From contig NZ_CP036319.1 of the NCBI RefSeq assembly GCF_007752935.1, forward strand, positions 4,340,001-4,404,000: a stretch of DNA of 64,000 nt, given 5' to 3'. Positions 53,935-63,889 of this stretch are shown here, piece by piece. This DNA is from Crateriforma conspicua (GTDB taxonomy: Bacteria; Planctomycetota; Planctomycetia; Pirellulales; Pirellulaceae). How positions within the stretch are numbered: position 1 is the stretch's first letter; the number at the start of each line of letters is the position of its first letter. The notes beneath the pieces were generated by a model that was not told where the DNA came from, made no database searches, and was given only the letters and a program-made list of their open reading frames with translations. Made by a program: the position numbers and the translations under genes.

Positions 53935-55581
53935 TCAAACGTTTTGCGAACCTTCATCGGAGGCCTTTGCGCCGGCAGTCGCCAAGAACCTAGTCAATGC
54001 GATCGACGCCTCCGCTTCCTCGCTGACAACGTGATCGGCGCCGACAGATTTCAGTTTCGGCAACGTTGCTTGATACCGGCACCGGACAACAATCAACGCT
54101 TGTCGATTCAATTGACGAATCTTTCGTACGGTGCGAATCGCAACGGCATCGACTGGCACGCAAACGGCGACCGCAAAGCAACGATCGACTTCGGCAAATT
54201 GCAATGTTTGTGCTTCCGTCGCATCGCCACAAACGGTGCGAAACCCTTCCTGGGCAAATGCGTGCAAATTGATTTGACTTAAATCAACCACACAAACATC
54301 TTTGCCTTCGATTTCCCACTGCGATGCGACCTGCCGACCAATGGGGCCGGCACCAATCACGGCCACGCGATGGCTTTCACGGCGCGGCGCCACGTCCGTG
54401 ACCTGACCGCTGTCCATCTCCGTTTCATCACGTGTCCAACGAAACCCGAGCTTCATCAGCGGTGGTGTCAACAACAATGTGCCAACGGCCAGAGCTACGA
54501 TTTTCTCATAGGCCGAGTGGCTGACGACCCCCGATTCGTATCCCAAAAGCGCGAGCACGAACGCAAATTCCCCCACATGCGCAAGACCAATTCCCATTCC
54601 GATCGCGGGTCGAATCGCTAACCCCGTCAGCCGCAGCGCGATGGTCGCGGCAACCGCTTTGACTAGCACCAAAGCCACAAAGGCGGTCAACATTCCCCAG
54701 GGTTCACGGGCCAATAGCGCTGGGTCCAAAATCATCCCCAAGCCGATAAAAAACACGGCCGAGAATGTTTCGCGAAATGGCAAGACCAGGGCGTCGATCT
54801 GACGAGACCACCGGTTTCCGTTGAAAATCAATCCGGCCGCGAACGCACCAACCGCCGGAGGCAGACCGACCAAGTGTGCGGCCCAGGTCACCGCCCCCAA
54901 AACCACGATCGTGAACAAAATCACCAACTCGGGGCTTCGGTATCTTGCCAACGTCGGGATCAACCACTGGCCGATGACGTATCGCATCGCGACCACCATC
55001 GCCAGAAACCCGACGGACATTGTTGCCAACAGAATGTACTGTCCGAATCGAACAGCTTCGCCGTCACCGGTCAACAACGGCACCAACAGAAGCAATGGCA
55101 CCAGTGCCGCGTCTTGAAAAAGCAGAATACCGATCGCGCGGCGACCGGGTGGACGATGTGCTTGCCCCCATTCCGAAAGGGCTTTGAAAACCAGCACCGT
55201 CGAACTGAATGCCAACGCCGAAGCCACCAAGACCGCCGAGCGCCAATCTTGGCCATTGGCGATCAACCATGCCGAAATCGGTCCGCCCACCAACAGCATT
55301 TGGACCGACCCGCCGACCAACAGATTTCGTCCCAATCGACGAAGGTCACCCAGCGAAAATTCTAACCCGATGGTGAACAACAACAGAAACACGCCGCCTT
55401 CGGCGATGTGCGCCAACTCTGCTCGTTCGTCGACGACCCAGCCTGTGACACCGGGTCCAAGCAAGACGCCGACCAACAGATAGCCCACCAGCACGGACAC
55501 GTTAAGCAACCGACAAAGCAGTCCGGCGGCCAAGCCGGCCGCCAAAATGATCATCAGGTCATGTATCAGTGCTTCGGTCAT
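53935..55581 (-). CDS. CPA2 family cation:proton antiporter with TrkA-N domain
   Basis: 548 aa. About twelve membrane spans fill residues 1-390, including GYLLVGVLLGPGVTGW, GVFLLLFTIGLEFSLGDLRRLGR and ILLFQDAALVPLLLL, a Kef/YbaL-like pattern with the ion-site acidic residue in LFQDAA. Residues about 410-530 are an NAD-binding TrkA-N domain (VAVIGAGPIGRQVASQWEIEGKDVCVVD, CGDATEAQTL), which gates the channel. It probably moves K+ or Na+ against H+. It has its own upstream gap of about 100 bp to the dabA gene on the same strand; ion balance and the carbon pump could be linked, but nothing proves it. Confidence 0.93.
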   Translation of the reverse strand: MTEALIHDLMIILAAGLAAGLLCRLLNVSVLVGYLLVGVLLGPGVTGWVVDERAELAHIAEGGVFLLLFTIGLEFSLGDLRRLGRNLLVGGSVQMLLVGGPISAWLIANGQDWRSAVLVASALAFSSTVLVFKALSEWGQAHRPPGRRAIGILLFQDAALVPLLLLVPLLTGDGEAVRFGQYILLATMSVGFLAMVVAMRYVIGQWLIPTLARYRSPELVILFTIVVLGAVTWAAHLVGLPPAVGAFAAGLIFNGNRWSRQIDALVLPFRETFSAVFFIGLGMILDPALLAREPWGMLTAFVALVLVKAVAATIALRLTGLAIRPAIGMGIGLAHVGEFAFVLALLGYESGVVSHSAYEKIVALAVGTLLLTPPLMKLGFRWTRDETEMDSGQVTDVAPRRESHRVAVIGAGPIGRQVASQWEIEGKDVCVVDLSQINLHAFAQEGFRTVCGDATEAQTLQFAEVDRCFAVAVCVPVDAVAIRTVRKIRQLNRQALIVVRCRYQATLPKLKSVGADHVVSEEAEASIALTRFLATAGAKASDEGSQNV

Positions 55582-55680
55582 TCGATTGCATTGAAATCAA
55601 GGTGGAGCAGACACTGCATCGAGCAGACTAACATCCACCTTGTTCCCTGCGAAGGATTGTCCGAATCGGATTTTGGGGTC

Positions 55681-58311
55681 TCAAGCGGCAACGTCCGAGG
55701 CGACTTCGACCCATTGTCCGTTGTCCGACAATCGGAACGACTGCTGCCCTTCGATCGCGACCAAATTCAGCCATCGATTTTCGATCCAAGTGCGAACATC
55801 ATCGTGGGATGCCAACACCCGATCGACCACCGACCGCGAAGCATAGAACACGGCCAACAGCCGCAAGGGTTCATGGGCGTATCGGCTGCCATTATGTAAC
55901 GACTGCCAAGCCAAACCGTTCATCAAATCACCACCGTTGCCCGACTGAACGCCGAAGCCCCCGACGACGTTGTGGACAGTTTTGTTGCCGCTTCCGAAAT
56001 GTCGATTGTCCACGACCGAGGCGTAGTACTGCATGTTGATGCTGTGCGCGACCACCAGCGGACCGGCCACCAAATTGTTTAACAGTTCGCCATCCGGGTC
56101 GCTTTCGGCGTCGTATTCGTGCAGGAAGACACGACCGTTCAGGTCCGCCGACCGAGTTCGTTCGCGTGGACCAAAAACGATCGCGGCATTCCCGGCCAAG
56201 CCCCATTCGGGTCGCACTTCGCCCCAGTCCAGCGAACGCCGGAGTGAATCACCGTCCGCCCCCGGTTCCCGCCAGGTTATCTGTCGTTCCCGACGAGTCG
56301 CCTTGCACGCGACTTTGATGGCATCCTTCACTTGACTGAGTTGCGATTGCAATTGCGATGGGATCGAATCGGCATCCACCAGACGAATGTGATCGGTGGT
56401 CGTTTCGTGGACAGCCGCCAGCACAACGGTGGACGACGGAATACAGACGCCACGTTCGCTGAGAGCTTCACGAACATCAGGTCGATTCAATAGCGCGGCC
56501 GCCACCCTGGCATTCACTTCGCCGGAATGCCCGCCGCAAGCACCGCACTGCAACGTCGCGGCAACGGGATTGTTCGTCGTGTGGCTTTCGTGTCCGCACA
56601 GGATCAACAAATCGCTGATCGGTTTGCCGACCAACCCCAATCCCCGAATCAACCCTTCGGCCGCATCGATCCATGCTTGCTGGCATGCGGTGTCCAAGTC
56701 GGACATCGGGGCCACCGGTTCGGTCCCGCAGGCTGCGTGCGATTGCGAGCCCTGCTTCGGTTGCAGCGTTGGCAATACGGTTTGTCCAAACAGCTTCGGT
56801 AAAAACGAAAGCCCCAGTGATTCGACGAACGCGAATCCGCCCAGTGCCGTGTCTTTCAAACTGCTCAGCCACGATTGGTTCTTTCGCTGTTGAATCGCCA
56901 CATGCCTTTGCCAAGCCAATTCGTCGGCATTCGCACCGCGATGGCCTTCGAAGACCCGCAGCGATGGCCGCAGCAAGAACGGAACCTGTGGCTTTGCGGC
57001 TTCGGAATCCAGCGGCACGTAGTCGATCGGCATTCCAAAGAAACCGGCAAACCCAAGCGTTTGCACCTGAGCATTGCTGGATTCGAGGTGTCGGCGAAGT
57101 CGTTCGCTTCGCACGTCAATACAAAACGCAATCTGTGCGATGGGCGTTTCATCTGGTTTCGGATTGGTTTGGTCGCTGTCGGCATGCTGCGATGTCTGAT
57201 CCGTCTGACCGTTTTGGTTCACCAGTGCTGGCGGGTGCCCGGTCGATGAAAGCTGGCCAAGCAATTCCCGCTGGAACGTCAATTCTGTCGCCCGCAGCAT
57301 CAAATACCGCAGCTTGACCTCTTCCAGCGATTCATGGACCGATGCTGCAAAACGCCCGACTCGATCGTCCGCAATGTTATCCCAGCTGACGCGATAGGAT
57401 TCGGAATCTGCGATTGCGGCTTCGTAGGCCAGATGAATCGCCAACAAATCGATCAACTCGTCGGGTTCACCCGCGTGTCCATACTGTTGCGACTGGAATT
57501 TCACCCAACCGTACCACCCCGGCATTTGAAAGACCAAACACAACAAATAGGTTTCCCACCATCGTTGGGGAACCCGCAGGAGTTTCAAACAATGGACGAT
57601 CGCCGCTTTGGGCGACGGTGGAAGCAACGAAACGAATTCGCGAAAATCCTTCACCCCAAGCACTTCGACCGTGCGATCGATCCGCGCCAAGCTGTGCCAC
57701 GATTGATACAACGTCAGGTTTCGACATGGCATCGACCACAATGATGTCCCGCGATCGTAATAGGCCGGGACATGCTTGCCGATTTCGTCAATGACGGTCC
57801 GCTCGTAATCCGTGCCCATTTGCCGATCCAACAACTCGGACATGCTGCGCACGCGTCGGTCGGGGTTGGGAATGGACAGCGGAATGTCAATCCGGTCCGC
57901 CGCGTCCGCATCGGCGGGTCGCGGTGGAACCGACCGAAGCTTTTCAATCAATTCGTCCACCGCCCACGGTGCATCGTCCTCGACGCCGTCGGTTCGCAGT
58001 TCGTCCAAAGCGTCAGCGATAGCCTGTCGCCCGACTTGGCCGTCGCGAAACAGGTCCGCGTAATACTGCAGCGGCATGAGTGTTTCGGACTCTGAAAACA
58101 CTCGCAGAAATCCGCGAGCGTTCAGAAAACGTCGCTCCGATATCCCGACGTACGGATTGACCGCGACATAGTCATCCAACGGCCACACGGGCGCGATCAC
58201 GTCAAAGATGCGTTGGACCAAATCCCGAAACTGTTCGGCGGGATGCAGCCGTGTCGTGGCTTCCGTTGCGACGCTTAGTCCGGATTGCTGGGCAGAATCA
58301 GCTTGCGACAT
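55681..58311 (-). CDS. dabA: Inorganic carbon transporter subunit DabA (DUF2309)
   Basis: 876 aa from the ATG at 58311, supported by AGGAG eight bases upstream; a GTG at 58335 is in frame. DabA is a membrane-associated beta-carbonic-anhydrase-like protein. The zinc site is complete: Cys397-x-Asp399 (AFCIDVRSER), His574 (CGHESHTTNNP) and Cys589 (LQCGACGG), with the same 15-residue spacing as in the characterised Halothiobacillus protein. With DabB it drives CO2 hydration to bicarbonate using the ion gradient. The dabB gene lies directly upstream on the same strand (71 bp). No carboxysome or RuBisCO genes are in the window, so it more likely feeds carboxylases of a heterotroph. Confidence 0.94.
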   Translation of the reverse strand: MSQADSAQQSGLSVATEATTRLHPAEQFRDLVQRIFDVIAPVWPLDDYVAVNPYVGISERRFLNARGFLRVFSESETLMPLQYYADLFRDGQVGRQAIADALDELRTDGVEDDAPWAVDELIEKLRSVPPRPADADAADRIDIPLSIPNPDRRVRSMSELLDRQMGTDYERTVIDEIGKHVPAYYDRGTSLWSMPCRNLTLYQSWHSLARIDRTVEVLGVKDFREFVSLLPPSPKAAIVHCLKLLRVPQRWWETYLLCLVFQMPGWYGWVKFQSQQYGHAGEPDELIDLLAIHLAYEAAIADSESYRVSWDNIADDRVGRFAASVHESLEEVKLRYLMLRATELTFQRELLGQLSSTGHPPALVNQNGQTDQTSQHADSDQTNPKPDETPIAQIAFCIDVRSERLRRHLESSNAQVQTLGFAGFFGMPIDYVPLDSEAAKPQVPFLLRPSLRVFEGHRGANADELAWQRHVAIQQRKNQSWLSSLKDTALGGFAFVESLGLSFLPKLFGQTVLPTLQPKQGSQSHAACGTEPVAPMSDLDTACQQAWIDAAEGLIRGLGLVGKPISDLLILCGHESHTTNNPVAATLQCGACGGHSGEVNARVAAALLNRPDVREALSERGVCIPSSTVVLAAVHETTTDHIRLVDADSIPSQLQSQLSQVKDAIKVACKATRRERQITWREPGADGDSLRRSLDWGEVRPEWGLAGNAAIVFGPRERTRSADLNGRVFLHEYDAESDPDGELLNNLVAGPLVVAHSINMQYYASVVDNRHFGSGNKTVHNVVGGFGVQSGNGGDLMNGLAWQSLHNGSRYAHEPLRLLAVFYASRSVVDRVLASHDDVRTWIENRWLNLVAIEGQQSFRLSDNGQWVEVASDVAA

Positions 58312-58382
58312 CAATAAGTCTCCTGGGACGAACACCAGTGTGTGTTGTGAGTGATTTCAAGGGTTTACGACGGGCGAATCGA

Positions 58383-60122
58383 TCATTCGTGTGGAAGCAG
58401 GCGGATCCGACGACGCAACCATGCATCGACGTAGAAGCCATTTCGAACGTGAACGTAAAGAGCCAACCAGCGCTGACCGTCTCCCCACATGACCTGTCGC
58501 TGGATCCAAGCCAAGCCGACAAAGGCAAGGATGGCCACCACACCGACAGCCCATTGCACCGGAGCCATCGCGGCGTGCGATAAATCGGTCGACGCGATGA
58601 ACACGACAAACGTTAAAGCGGCGACGTAGGCCGCCACCATCAGCACCACCCGAGCGGCGATCGCTCGGTGACGGGGTAGTCCCGCGTGTGAGCGACCGAC
58701 AAGACGTTGGCCCCAACGCATCACGCCCGCCTGTGTTTCCGTCGGTCCGAATCCTGACGACGTGCTTTGAGACACCGACAACCGGGGCATCGACAATGCA
58801 AACAGTGATATAGACATGACGCAGGCGAGAACGATCCCACCGGGTTTGTGCAACGGATCGAAACCGAAAACGCTTAGCAACGTCAAAATCAAAGCCACCT
58901 GTGACGCAATGATGGCAAAGGAAACCAAAGGCCTGGCAAACACGGGCGAGACCGATGAATCACCGGCCTGATCCGCTGCATGGGATGCGCCGGTGGATTT
59001 CCCGGTCTTGTCGTCAGCCAAATCGAATCGAGGCAATTCACCGCTGGCCAAGAATGCGTTGGCCTTGAAAACCGAATGGGCGATCAGGTGCAGCAGAGCG
59101 ACACCGAAGGCGCCCAAGCCGCATTGCAACATCATGAATCCCATCTGTGCGATCGTCGAATACGCCAACTTTCGCTTGATGTTGGTTTGCGTCATCATCA
59201 CCAGTGCGGCGAAGACCGCGGTCACCAAACCCACCATTGCCAGGGTCGCCAAGGCCGCTGGCACCTGCGAAACGATGGGGCTGGTTCGAATGATCAGATA
59301 ACCGCCCGCGTTGACGATCCCGCCGTGCATCAGGGCCGAAACCGGCGTCGGCGTTTCCATGGTTTGTGGCAACCAAGTGTGGAACGGCACCTGGGCCGAC
59401 TTGGTCGCGGCACCGGCGATCAAAAGCCAAACAGCGACTTGCACCGGAGTCTGAACGCCCGCCGAACCGATGGCCTCCGCGGTCGACGCGAACATCGCTT
59501 GAAAGTCCAAGGTGCCAAAATTCTGCCACAGCAGGACCGCCGCGATGATCAAACAGAGATCGCCCAACCGACTGATGAAGAACTTTTTCCAGGCGGCAAT
59601 CCCGGCCGCAGGTCGGTGACGATAGTGGACCAACAACTGGTGAAGCGACAGGCTGGTGGCCACCCAAAACAAGATGAACAAGGCCAGGTTGCTGGACAGC
59701 ACCAACAAGCTGACCGATCCGGTTGCCACCGCAATCCAGCGAAAGAAACGCCCCTGGGCGGCCTCGCCGTCCAGATACCGAAGGCTGTACCGTGCAATCA
59801 CCACCGCCAGAGTGGAGATCAACACCAGCATGATCGCCGCCAAGCCGTCCAAACGCAGAAGCGACGTGAAGGGCAAAAAGCGAAACGTATCGCCGATGGA
59901 CCACTGTGAGACGCCGGCTTGGGGATCCAACCAGCGATTCCAACCGACCCACGCGAACGCCAACACACTGACCAGCCACTGCACGGCCAAGGTGTTGGTG
60001 ACCAGACGCGAAATTCCGGTCGCCCAGTGGTTGGCCCGGCGGTCGGGCAACAAAGCAAGAGCCACCAACAACAGGGGCAACACCGACGTCGCCACGACAG
60101 GCAACCAATTGGGTTCGACCAC
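58383..60122 (-). CDS. dabB: DabB proton-conducting membrane subunit (NuoL-like)
   Basis: 579 aa from a GTG at 60122 with GGAG eight bases upstream. About 13 membrane spans; the proton-translocating module is seen in SLSLHQLLVHYRHRPAAGIAAWKKFFISRLGDL, KSAQVPFHTWLPQTMETPTPVSALMHGGIVNAGGYLI and KRKLAYSTIAQMGFMML, like NuoL/MrpA. Alone it would suggest complex I or Mrp, but the next gene is dabA, which identifies it as DabB. It couples cation flow to CO2 capture by DabA. It is divergent from a winged-helix regulator with a palindrome between them. Confidence 0.92.
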   Translation of the reverse strand: MVEPNWLPVVATSVLPLLLVALALLPDRRANHWATGISRLVTNTLAVQWLVSVLAFAWVGWNRWLDPQAGVSQWSIGDTFRFLPFTSLLRLDGLAAIMLVLISTLAVVIARYSLRYLDGEAAQGRFFRWIAVATGSVSLLVLSSNLALFILFWVATSLSLHQLLVHYRHRPAAGIAAWKKFFISRLGDLCLIIAAVLLWQNFGTLDFQAMFASTAEAIGSAGVQTPVQVAVWLLIAGAATKSAQVPFHTWLPQTMETPTPVSALMHGGIVNAGGYLIIRTSPIVSQVPAALATLAMVGLVTAVFAALVMMTQTNIKRKLAYSTIAQMGFMMLQCGLGAFGVALLHLIAHSVFKANAFLASGELPRFDLADDKTGKSTGASHAADQAGDSSVSPVFARPLVSFAIIASQVALILTLLSVFGFDPLHKPGGIVLACVMSISLFALSMPRLSVSQSTSSGFGPTETQAGVMRWGQRLVGRSHAGLPRHRAIAARVVLMVAAYVAALTFVVFIASTDLSHAAMAPVQWAVGVVAILAFVGLAWIQRQVMWGDGQRWLALYVHVRNGFYVDAWLRRRIRLLPHE

Positions 60123-60275
60123 GGGACATTCTCCGGAAACACAGAAATCAGTAAAAACGCAACCTGTTTCACGCTTCAGTTTTCGCGAAGCCTAAAGCAC
60201 GACAACATTTTCGTCAATTCGCAGTCGCGTTTTGAGTTTCATTTTTCTTGCCCGCGGGTCTCGATTTGGCTCAAA

Positions 60276-60295
60276 TTCCCGGCATTTCGCGGGAA
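60276..60295. promoter_or_regulatory. Palindrome between dabB and the winged-helix regulator
   Basis: TTCCCG-N8-CGGGAA is a 6-bp inverted repeat in the AT-rich 298-bp divergent region. A smaller CCCGCGGG palindrome lies at 60251-60258. Either could be the operator of the adjacent regulator; evidence is positional only. Confidence 0.35.
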
Positions 60296-60337
60296 AAAGG
60301 CGTCAGATTGTTCGCGAATTATTTTTCGCTTCTTTGG

Positions 60338-60343
60338 TACAAT
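60338..60343 (+). promoter_or_regulatory. Candidate -10 box for the winged-helix gene
   Basis: TACAAT, a near-consensus -10 hexamer, lies 78 bases before the GTG start at 60421. The -35 position 17 bases upstream (CGAATT) is poor, which fits an activator-dependent or regulated promoter. Confidence 0.35.
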
Positions 60344-60420
60344 CGCGGTTTGCCGACTGCGCGACACGGCCGCGACGTCGCGATCGGTGCTTTTCTTGGG
60401 TGACAGAAACAGGAATCGAC

Positions 60421-60801
60421 GTGGCCAAAAGTACCCCCAATCGCTCGCGAACCACTTCCCCAGCGACCCCTCCACCAACGGTGCCCGCGGTGGATCCGAT
60501 ACCGACGGCGCACCGGTGGACGTTCCTGACGAATCACGCGCACGTGCTGATTGTGCTGCACGGACAGCCCGATTTGGTGCTACGCGAAGTCGCCGTTCGG
60601 GTCGGGATCACCGAACGCGCGGTCCAGCGGATCGTCCAAGAATTGGAAGAAGAGGGGTTTCTGCGGCGAGAAAAGGTCGGCCGCCAAAACCATTACCACG
60701 TCATCACCGACCAGCCGCTGCGCCACCCGATTGAGGCGCATCGTGATATCGGCGATCTGTTGGAATTGATCACCAAAGCGGGCTCCGGCGGCCCGTTATA
60801 G
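60421..60801 (+). CDS. Winged-helix transcriptional regulator
   Basis: 126 aa from a GTG at 60421 with AGGA six bases upstream. After a disordered Thr/Pro-rich head comes a winged helix: [61 protein letters not shown], with a MarR/ArsR-like recognition helix. There is no ligand domain. It is divergent from dabB-dabA across a region with a palindrome and may sense or control inorganic carbon supply. Homologues with general sequence like this are common in planctomycetes. Its stop overlaps the convergent CRTAC1 gene by 6 bases. Confidence 0.85.
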   Translation: MAKSTPNRSRTTSPATPPPTVPAVDPIPTAHRWTFLTNHAHVLIVLHGQPDLVLREVAVRVGITERAVQRIVQELEEEGFLRREKVGRQNHYHVITDQPLRHPIEAHRDIGDLLELITKAGSGGPL

Positions 60802-62667
60802 ACTGCATCGGTCGTCGGGATCGCTGACCGCCAGCCCGTCGCCTTCGCGAAAGACAACGGTCGAATCCACTGCATCGGCGTCAAACGATTCCACGTTACC
60901 ACTGGGCCATGCAACACGGATGGAATCGACTTGATCAACGTCGCCAAGCCCAAAGATCAATTCCTTTTGACACTGGCTGAGGTAACTGCGGGTCGGCATC
61001 ACCGTCTGGGACACGACCGCATCGCCCGACGTCAGAGTCACGTTCGCACCGATCGCATCACGGTTGCTTTCCGTTCCGATCAGCCGCACCTTCAAGAAGT
61101 GATGACCGGTCTGTTGGTCGTTTCGAAAAACACGCGCCGGTCCACCGCTGGTGGAAATCACCACGTCGGGATCGCCGTCGTCATCGAAATCACCATAGGC
61201 GGCGCCGCGTCCGACGATCGGCTGTTGAAATCCGTCGCCCGTTTGTTCGGCTGATGTCAGAACCAGTTCGGTTCCCGCATCGGGGCCCGCGTTCCAAAAC
61301 AACTGCGGCGGCTGATGGTATCGTTGGGTCGACTGTGTCTTGGCAATGTCATCCTCCAGGTGCCCGTTGGCACCCAGAACATCGGGCCGACCGTCAAGAT
61401 CCGCATCAAAGAAGAACAGGCCGAACGTCAAGCCTTGCCGGGTCGGCGGGCCAAATCCGGTGAACATCGCCGCATCGACAAACTGATCTCGACCAGGCCG
61501 TGTCATGTAAAGCGCACTGGCCTCATTGGCAAAGTTACCGATGCCCACCGCCAAGGTTCCGTCGCTTCGGAAACGGCTGCAATCAATACCCATCGCACCG
61601 CGTGCATTGCCGCTGCGGTCATAGGCGATGCCACATAATTGGCCGACTTCGACAAACGTGCCATCGCCCTGGTTTTCGAACAGAAAGTTCCGCACGGTGT
61701 CGTTGGCGACGATGATGTCGATCCAACCATCATCGTTGACATCGACCGGTGCCAGCCCCATCGCTTTACCCAGCGGCACATCCGTATCGGGATTGCGAAT
61801 CTGTATTCCCGCGGCCTGTGAGACGTCGGCAAAGGTCCCATCGCCGTTGTTGCGATACAGATAGCTGAACGTGCCGTTGAATGCCCGCGGGGGACCGTAC
61901 GCCCGATTGATCCCATCGAGCGTAAAGTTCTGGGACAGATCCGAATCGCGATCCCACGCGACGTAGTTGCAAACAAACAAGTCCAAGTAGCCGTCGCGGT
62001 CGAAATCAAAGAATCCGCAACTGGTGCTCCACGCATCGTCGGCGCCGGCGACACCGGCGGCATCGGTGATTTCCACAAAGCGACCGTCGTCGTTGCGTAG
62101 CAGACGATTTTTTCCGACCGCACTGACGAACAGATCCGCGTCACCGTCGTTGTCAAAATCGGCCGTGGCCACGCCCATGCCGTACAGCTTCAACGCCGCG
62201 CCCTGGTCTTCCGAAACATCGGTGAAGTTGCCTTGACCGTCGCCTTGGAACAGACGGCAGGTCGGCGGCGGATCGGAGGGCGATTCGGACCAGGGCCAAT
62301 CGTCACCGTTGACCCAGAAAAGATCCTGGTGGCCGTCGCCATTGAAATCGAGCACGGCCACACCGCTGCCCATCGTTTCGGGCAACAATTTTTCACCGGC
62401 GCGGCCGGTGTGATGCAAAAAATCGACGCCGGCGGAATCGCTGACGTCGGTCATCGTCAGCGTGGGCAGGTCGGACGCCTGTTGACGCAGTTCCGGGTTG
62501 ACCGTTTCGAAGACTTGTGGCTTGGGCGGTTCCGGGGATTCCGCAAACACCAACCACATCAAACCGCCGGCGATCGCCAGCAGACCGATGATCAAGACCG
62601 ACCGACGTAGGGCGACGCCGATGATGGCGTCGTCTTCGGTGTTTTCATCTCGAATCGGTTCGTTCAC
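60796..62667 (-). CDS. CRTAC1 / ASPIC-UnbV domain protein with FG-GAP repeats
   Basis: 623 aa from a GTG at 62667. One N-terminal membrane span ([20 protein letters not shown]), then FG-GAP/VCBS repeats with calcium-binding DxNxDGxxD loops: [60 protein letters not shown] and [12 protein letters not shown]. The C-terminal ASPIC/UnbV domain ends with [21 protein letters not shown]. These form a beta-propeller on the outer face of the membrane, with a binding role that is unknown. The family is strongly expanded in planctomycetes. It is 40 bp downstream of ilvC on the same strand, probably by chance. Confidence 0.93.
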   Translation of the reverse strand: MNEPIRDENTEDDAIIGVALRRSVLIIGLLAIAGGLMWLVFAESPEPPKPQVFETVNPELRQQASDLPTLTMTDVSDSAGVDFLHHTGRAGEKLLPETMGSGVAVLDFNGDGHQDLFWVNGDDWPWSESPSDPPPTCRLFQGDGQGNFTDVSEDQGAALKLYGMGVATADFDNDGDADLFVSAVGKNRLLRNDDGRFVEITDAAGVAGADDAWSTSCGFFDFDRDGYLDLFVCNYVAWDRDSDLSQNFTLDGINRAYGPPRAFNGTFSYLYRNNGDGTFADVSQAAGIQIRNPDTDVPLGKAMGLAPVDVNDDGWIDIIVANDTVRNFLFENQGDGTFVEVGQLCGIAYDRSGNARGAMGIDCSRFRSDGTLAVGIGNFANEASALYMTRPGRDQFVDAAMFTGFGPPTRQGLTFGLFFFDADLDGRPDVLGANGHLEDDIAKTQSTQRYHQPPQLFWNAGPDAGTELVLTSAEQTGDGFQQPIVGRGAAYGDFDDDGDPDVVISTSGGPARVFRNDQQTGHHFLKVRLIGTESNRDAIGANVTLTSGDAVVSQTVMPTRSYLSQCQKELIFGLGDVDQVDSIRVAWPSGNVESFDADAVDSTVVFREGDGLAVSDPDDRCSL

Positions 62668-62707
62668 GGTCCACCCGTTGGGGAAAAGGCGACGGAACGA
62701 CGGAAAG

Positions 62708-63715
62708 TCAGTCGACTTCCTTTTCGTCGATCCAGTTCATCATTCGACGCAAACCCTTGCCGACTTGTTCAACGCCGTGCTGGCGTTCACGGCGACGAGT
62801 GGCCTTGAAGAACGGAGCACCGCCACGATTCTCCAAGATCCAGTTGCGTGCGAAGGTGCCGTTTTGGATTTCCAGCAAGACCTTCTTCATCTCCGCCTTG
62901 GTTTCGTCGGTGATGATGCGAGGTCCGGTGCTGTAGTCACCGTATTCAGCAGTGTTGCTGATACTGTAACGCATGTAGCTGAGCCCGCCTTCGTACAACA
63001 GATCGACGATCAGCTTCAGTTCGTGCATGCATTCGAAGTAGGCCATTTCCGGCTGGTAACCGGCTTCGACCAGCGTATCAAAACCGGCTTTGACCAGTTC
63101 GCTGACGCCACCACACAACACCACCTGTTCACCGAACAAGTCGGTCTCGGTTTCTTCGGCGAACGTGGTTTGGATCACACCACCGCGGGTGCCGCCGATG
63201 CCTTTGGCGTAGGCCAAACCAATTTGCTTGGTTTCATCGCTGGCACCATCACCCAGGGCCAACAGGGCGGGGACACCGCCACCCTTTTCGTACTCGCTGC
63301 GGACCAAGTGTCCGGGGCCTTTGGGGGCGACCAGCATGGTGTCGATCCCGGCGGGCGGCACGATTTGGCCGAAGTGGATGTTGAAGCCGTGGCTGCACAT
63401 CAAGATGTTGCCTTCGGACAAGTTATCGCGAATCGAATCACGATAGATGTCGCCTTGGACTTCATCGGGCAACAGGATGTTGATCACATCGGCCGCCTTG
63501 GTCGCATCGGCGATCGACATCGGCTTGAATCCATGCGAAACGGCCAAGTCATAATTGGCCGATCCGGGACGCTGACCGATGACAACGTCACAGCCGCTGT
63601 CTCGCAGGTTTTGTGCTTGGGCGTGACCTTGGGAACCGTATCCCAAGATGGCAATCTTCTTGCCCTTCAAATGGGACAGGTCGGCATCGTTGTCGTAATA
63701 AACCGTTGCGGCCAT
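62708..63715 (-). CDS. ilvC: Ketol-acid reductoisomerase, class I
   Basis: 335 aa, the class I length. NADPH-binding motif [21 protein letters not shown], with the specificity loop [10 protein letters not shown]. The knotted helical domain holds the two-magnesium site: [35 protein letters not shown]. It converts acetolactate to dihydroxy-isovalerate in valine/leucine synthesis, and the homologous step to isoleucine. ilvN lies just upstream on the same strand (174 bp), the common ilvN-ilvC order. Confidence 0.97.
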   Translation of the reverse strand: MAATVYYDNDADLSHLKGKKIAILGYGSQGHAQAQNLRDSGCDVVIGQRPGSANYDLAVSHGFKPMSIADATKAADVINILLPDEVQGDIYRDSIRDNLSEGNILMCSHGFNIHFGQIVPPAGIDTMLVAPKGPGHLVRSEYEKGGGVPALLALGDGASDETKQIGLAYAKGIGGTRGGVIQTTFAEETETDLFGEQVVLCGGVSELVKAGFDTLVEAGYQPEMAYFECMHELKLIVDLLYEGGLSYMRYSISNTAEYGDYSTGPRIITDETKAEMKKVLLEIQNGTFARNWILENRGGAPFFKATRRRERQHGVEQVGKGLRRMMNWIDEKEVD

Positions 63716-63889
63716 GTTGATCTATCGTTCGTGGGAGAAGTGGAAAACGGGCATTCAGTTGGACGATGGGCCGGACGATCGATTCGGTGTGGCACAATCG
63801 AACGTGCCGCAACGAGAAAGATAGCGATCGCACGGAAGGCAGATCGGCGACCGTGGACGCCGAATCAAACGTTGTATTTGCGGAGGATT

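Noticed and set aside
58383-60122. NADH dehydrogenase subunit L or Mrp antiporter subunit
   Set aside because: No other nuo or mrp genes are adjacent, while dabA with a complete zinc site follows directly.
59038-60129. 363-codon minus-strand frame overlapping dabB
   Set aside because: Another frame of the same strand as dabB. Its ATG is close to the dabB GTG, but the product has no membrane spans or motifs, whereas the dabB frame is a classic NuoL-like protein.
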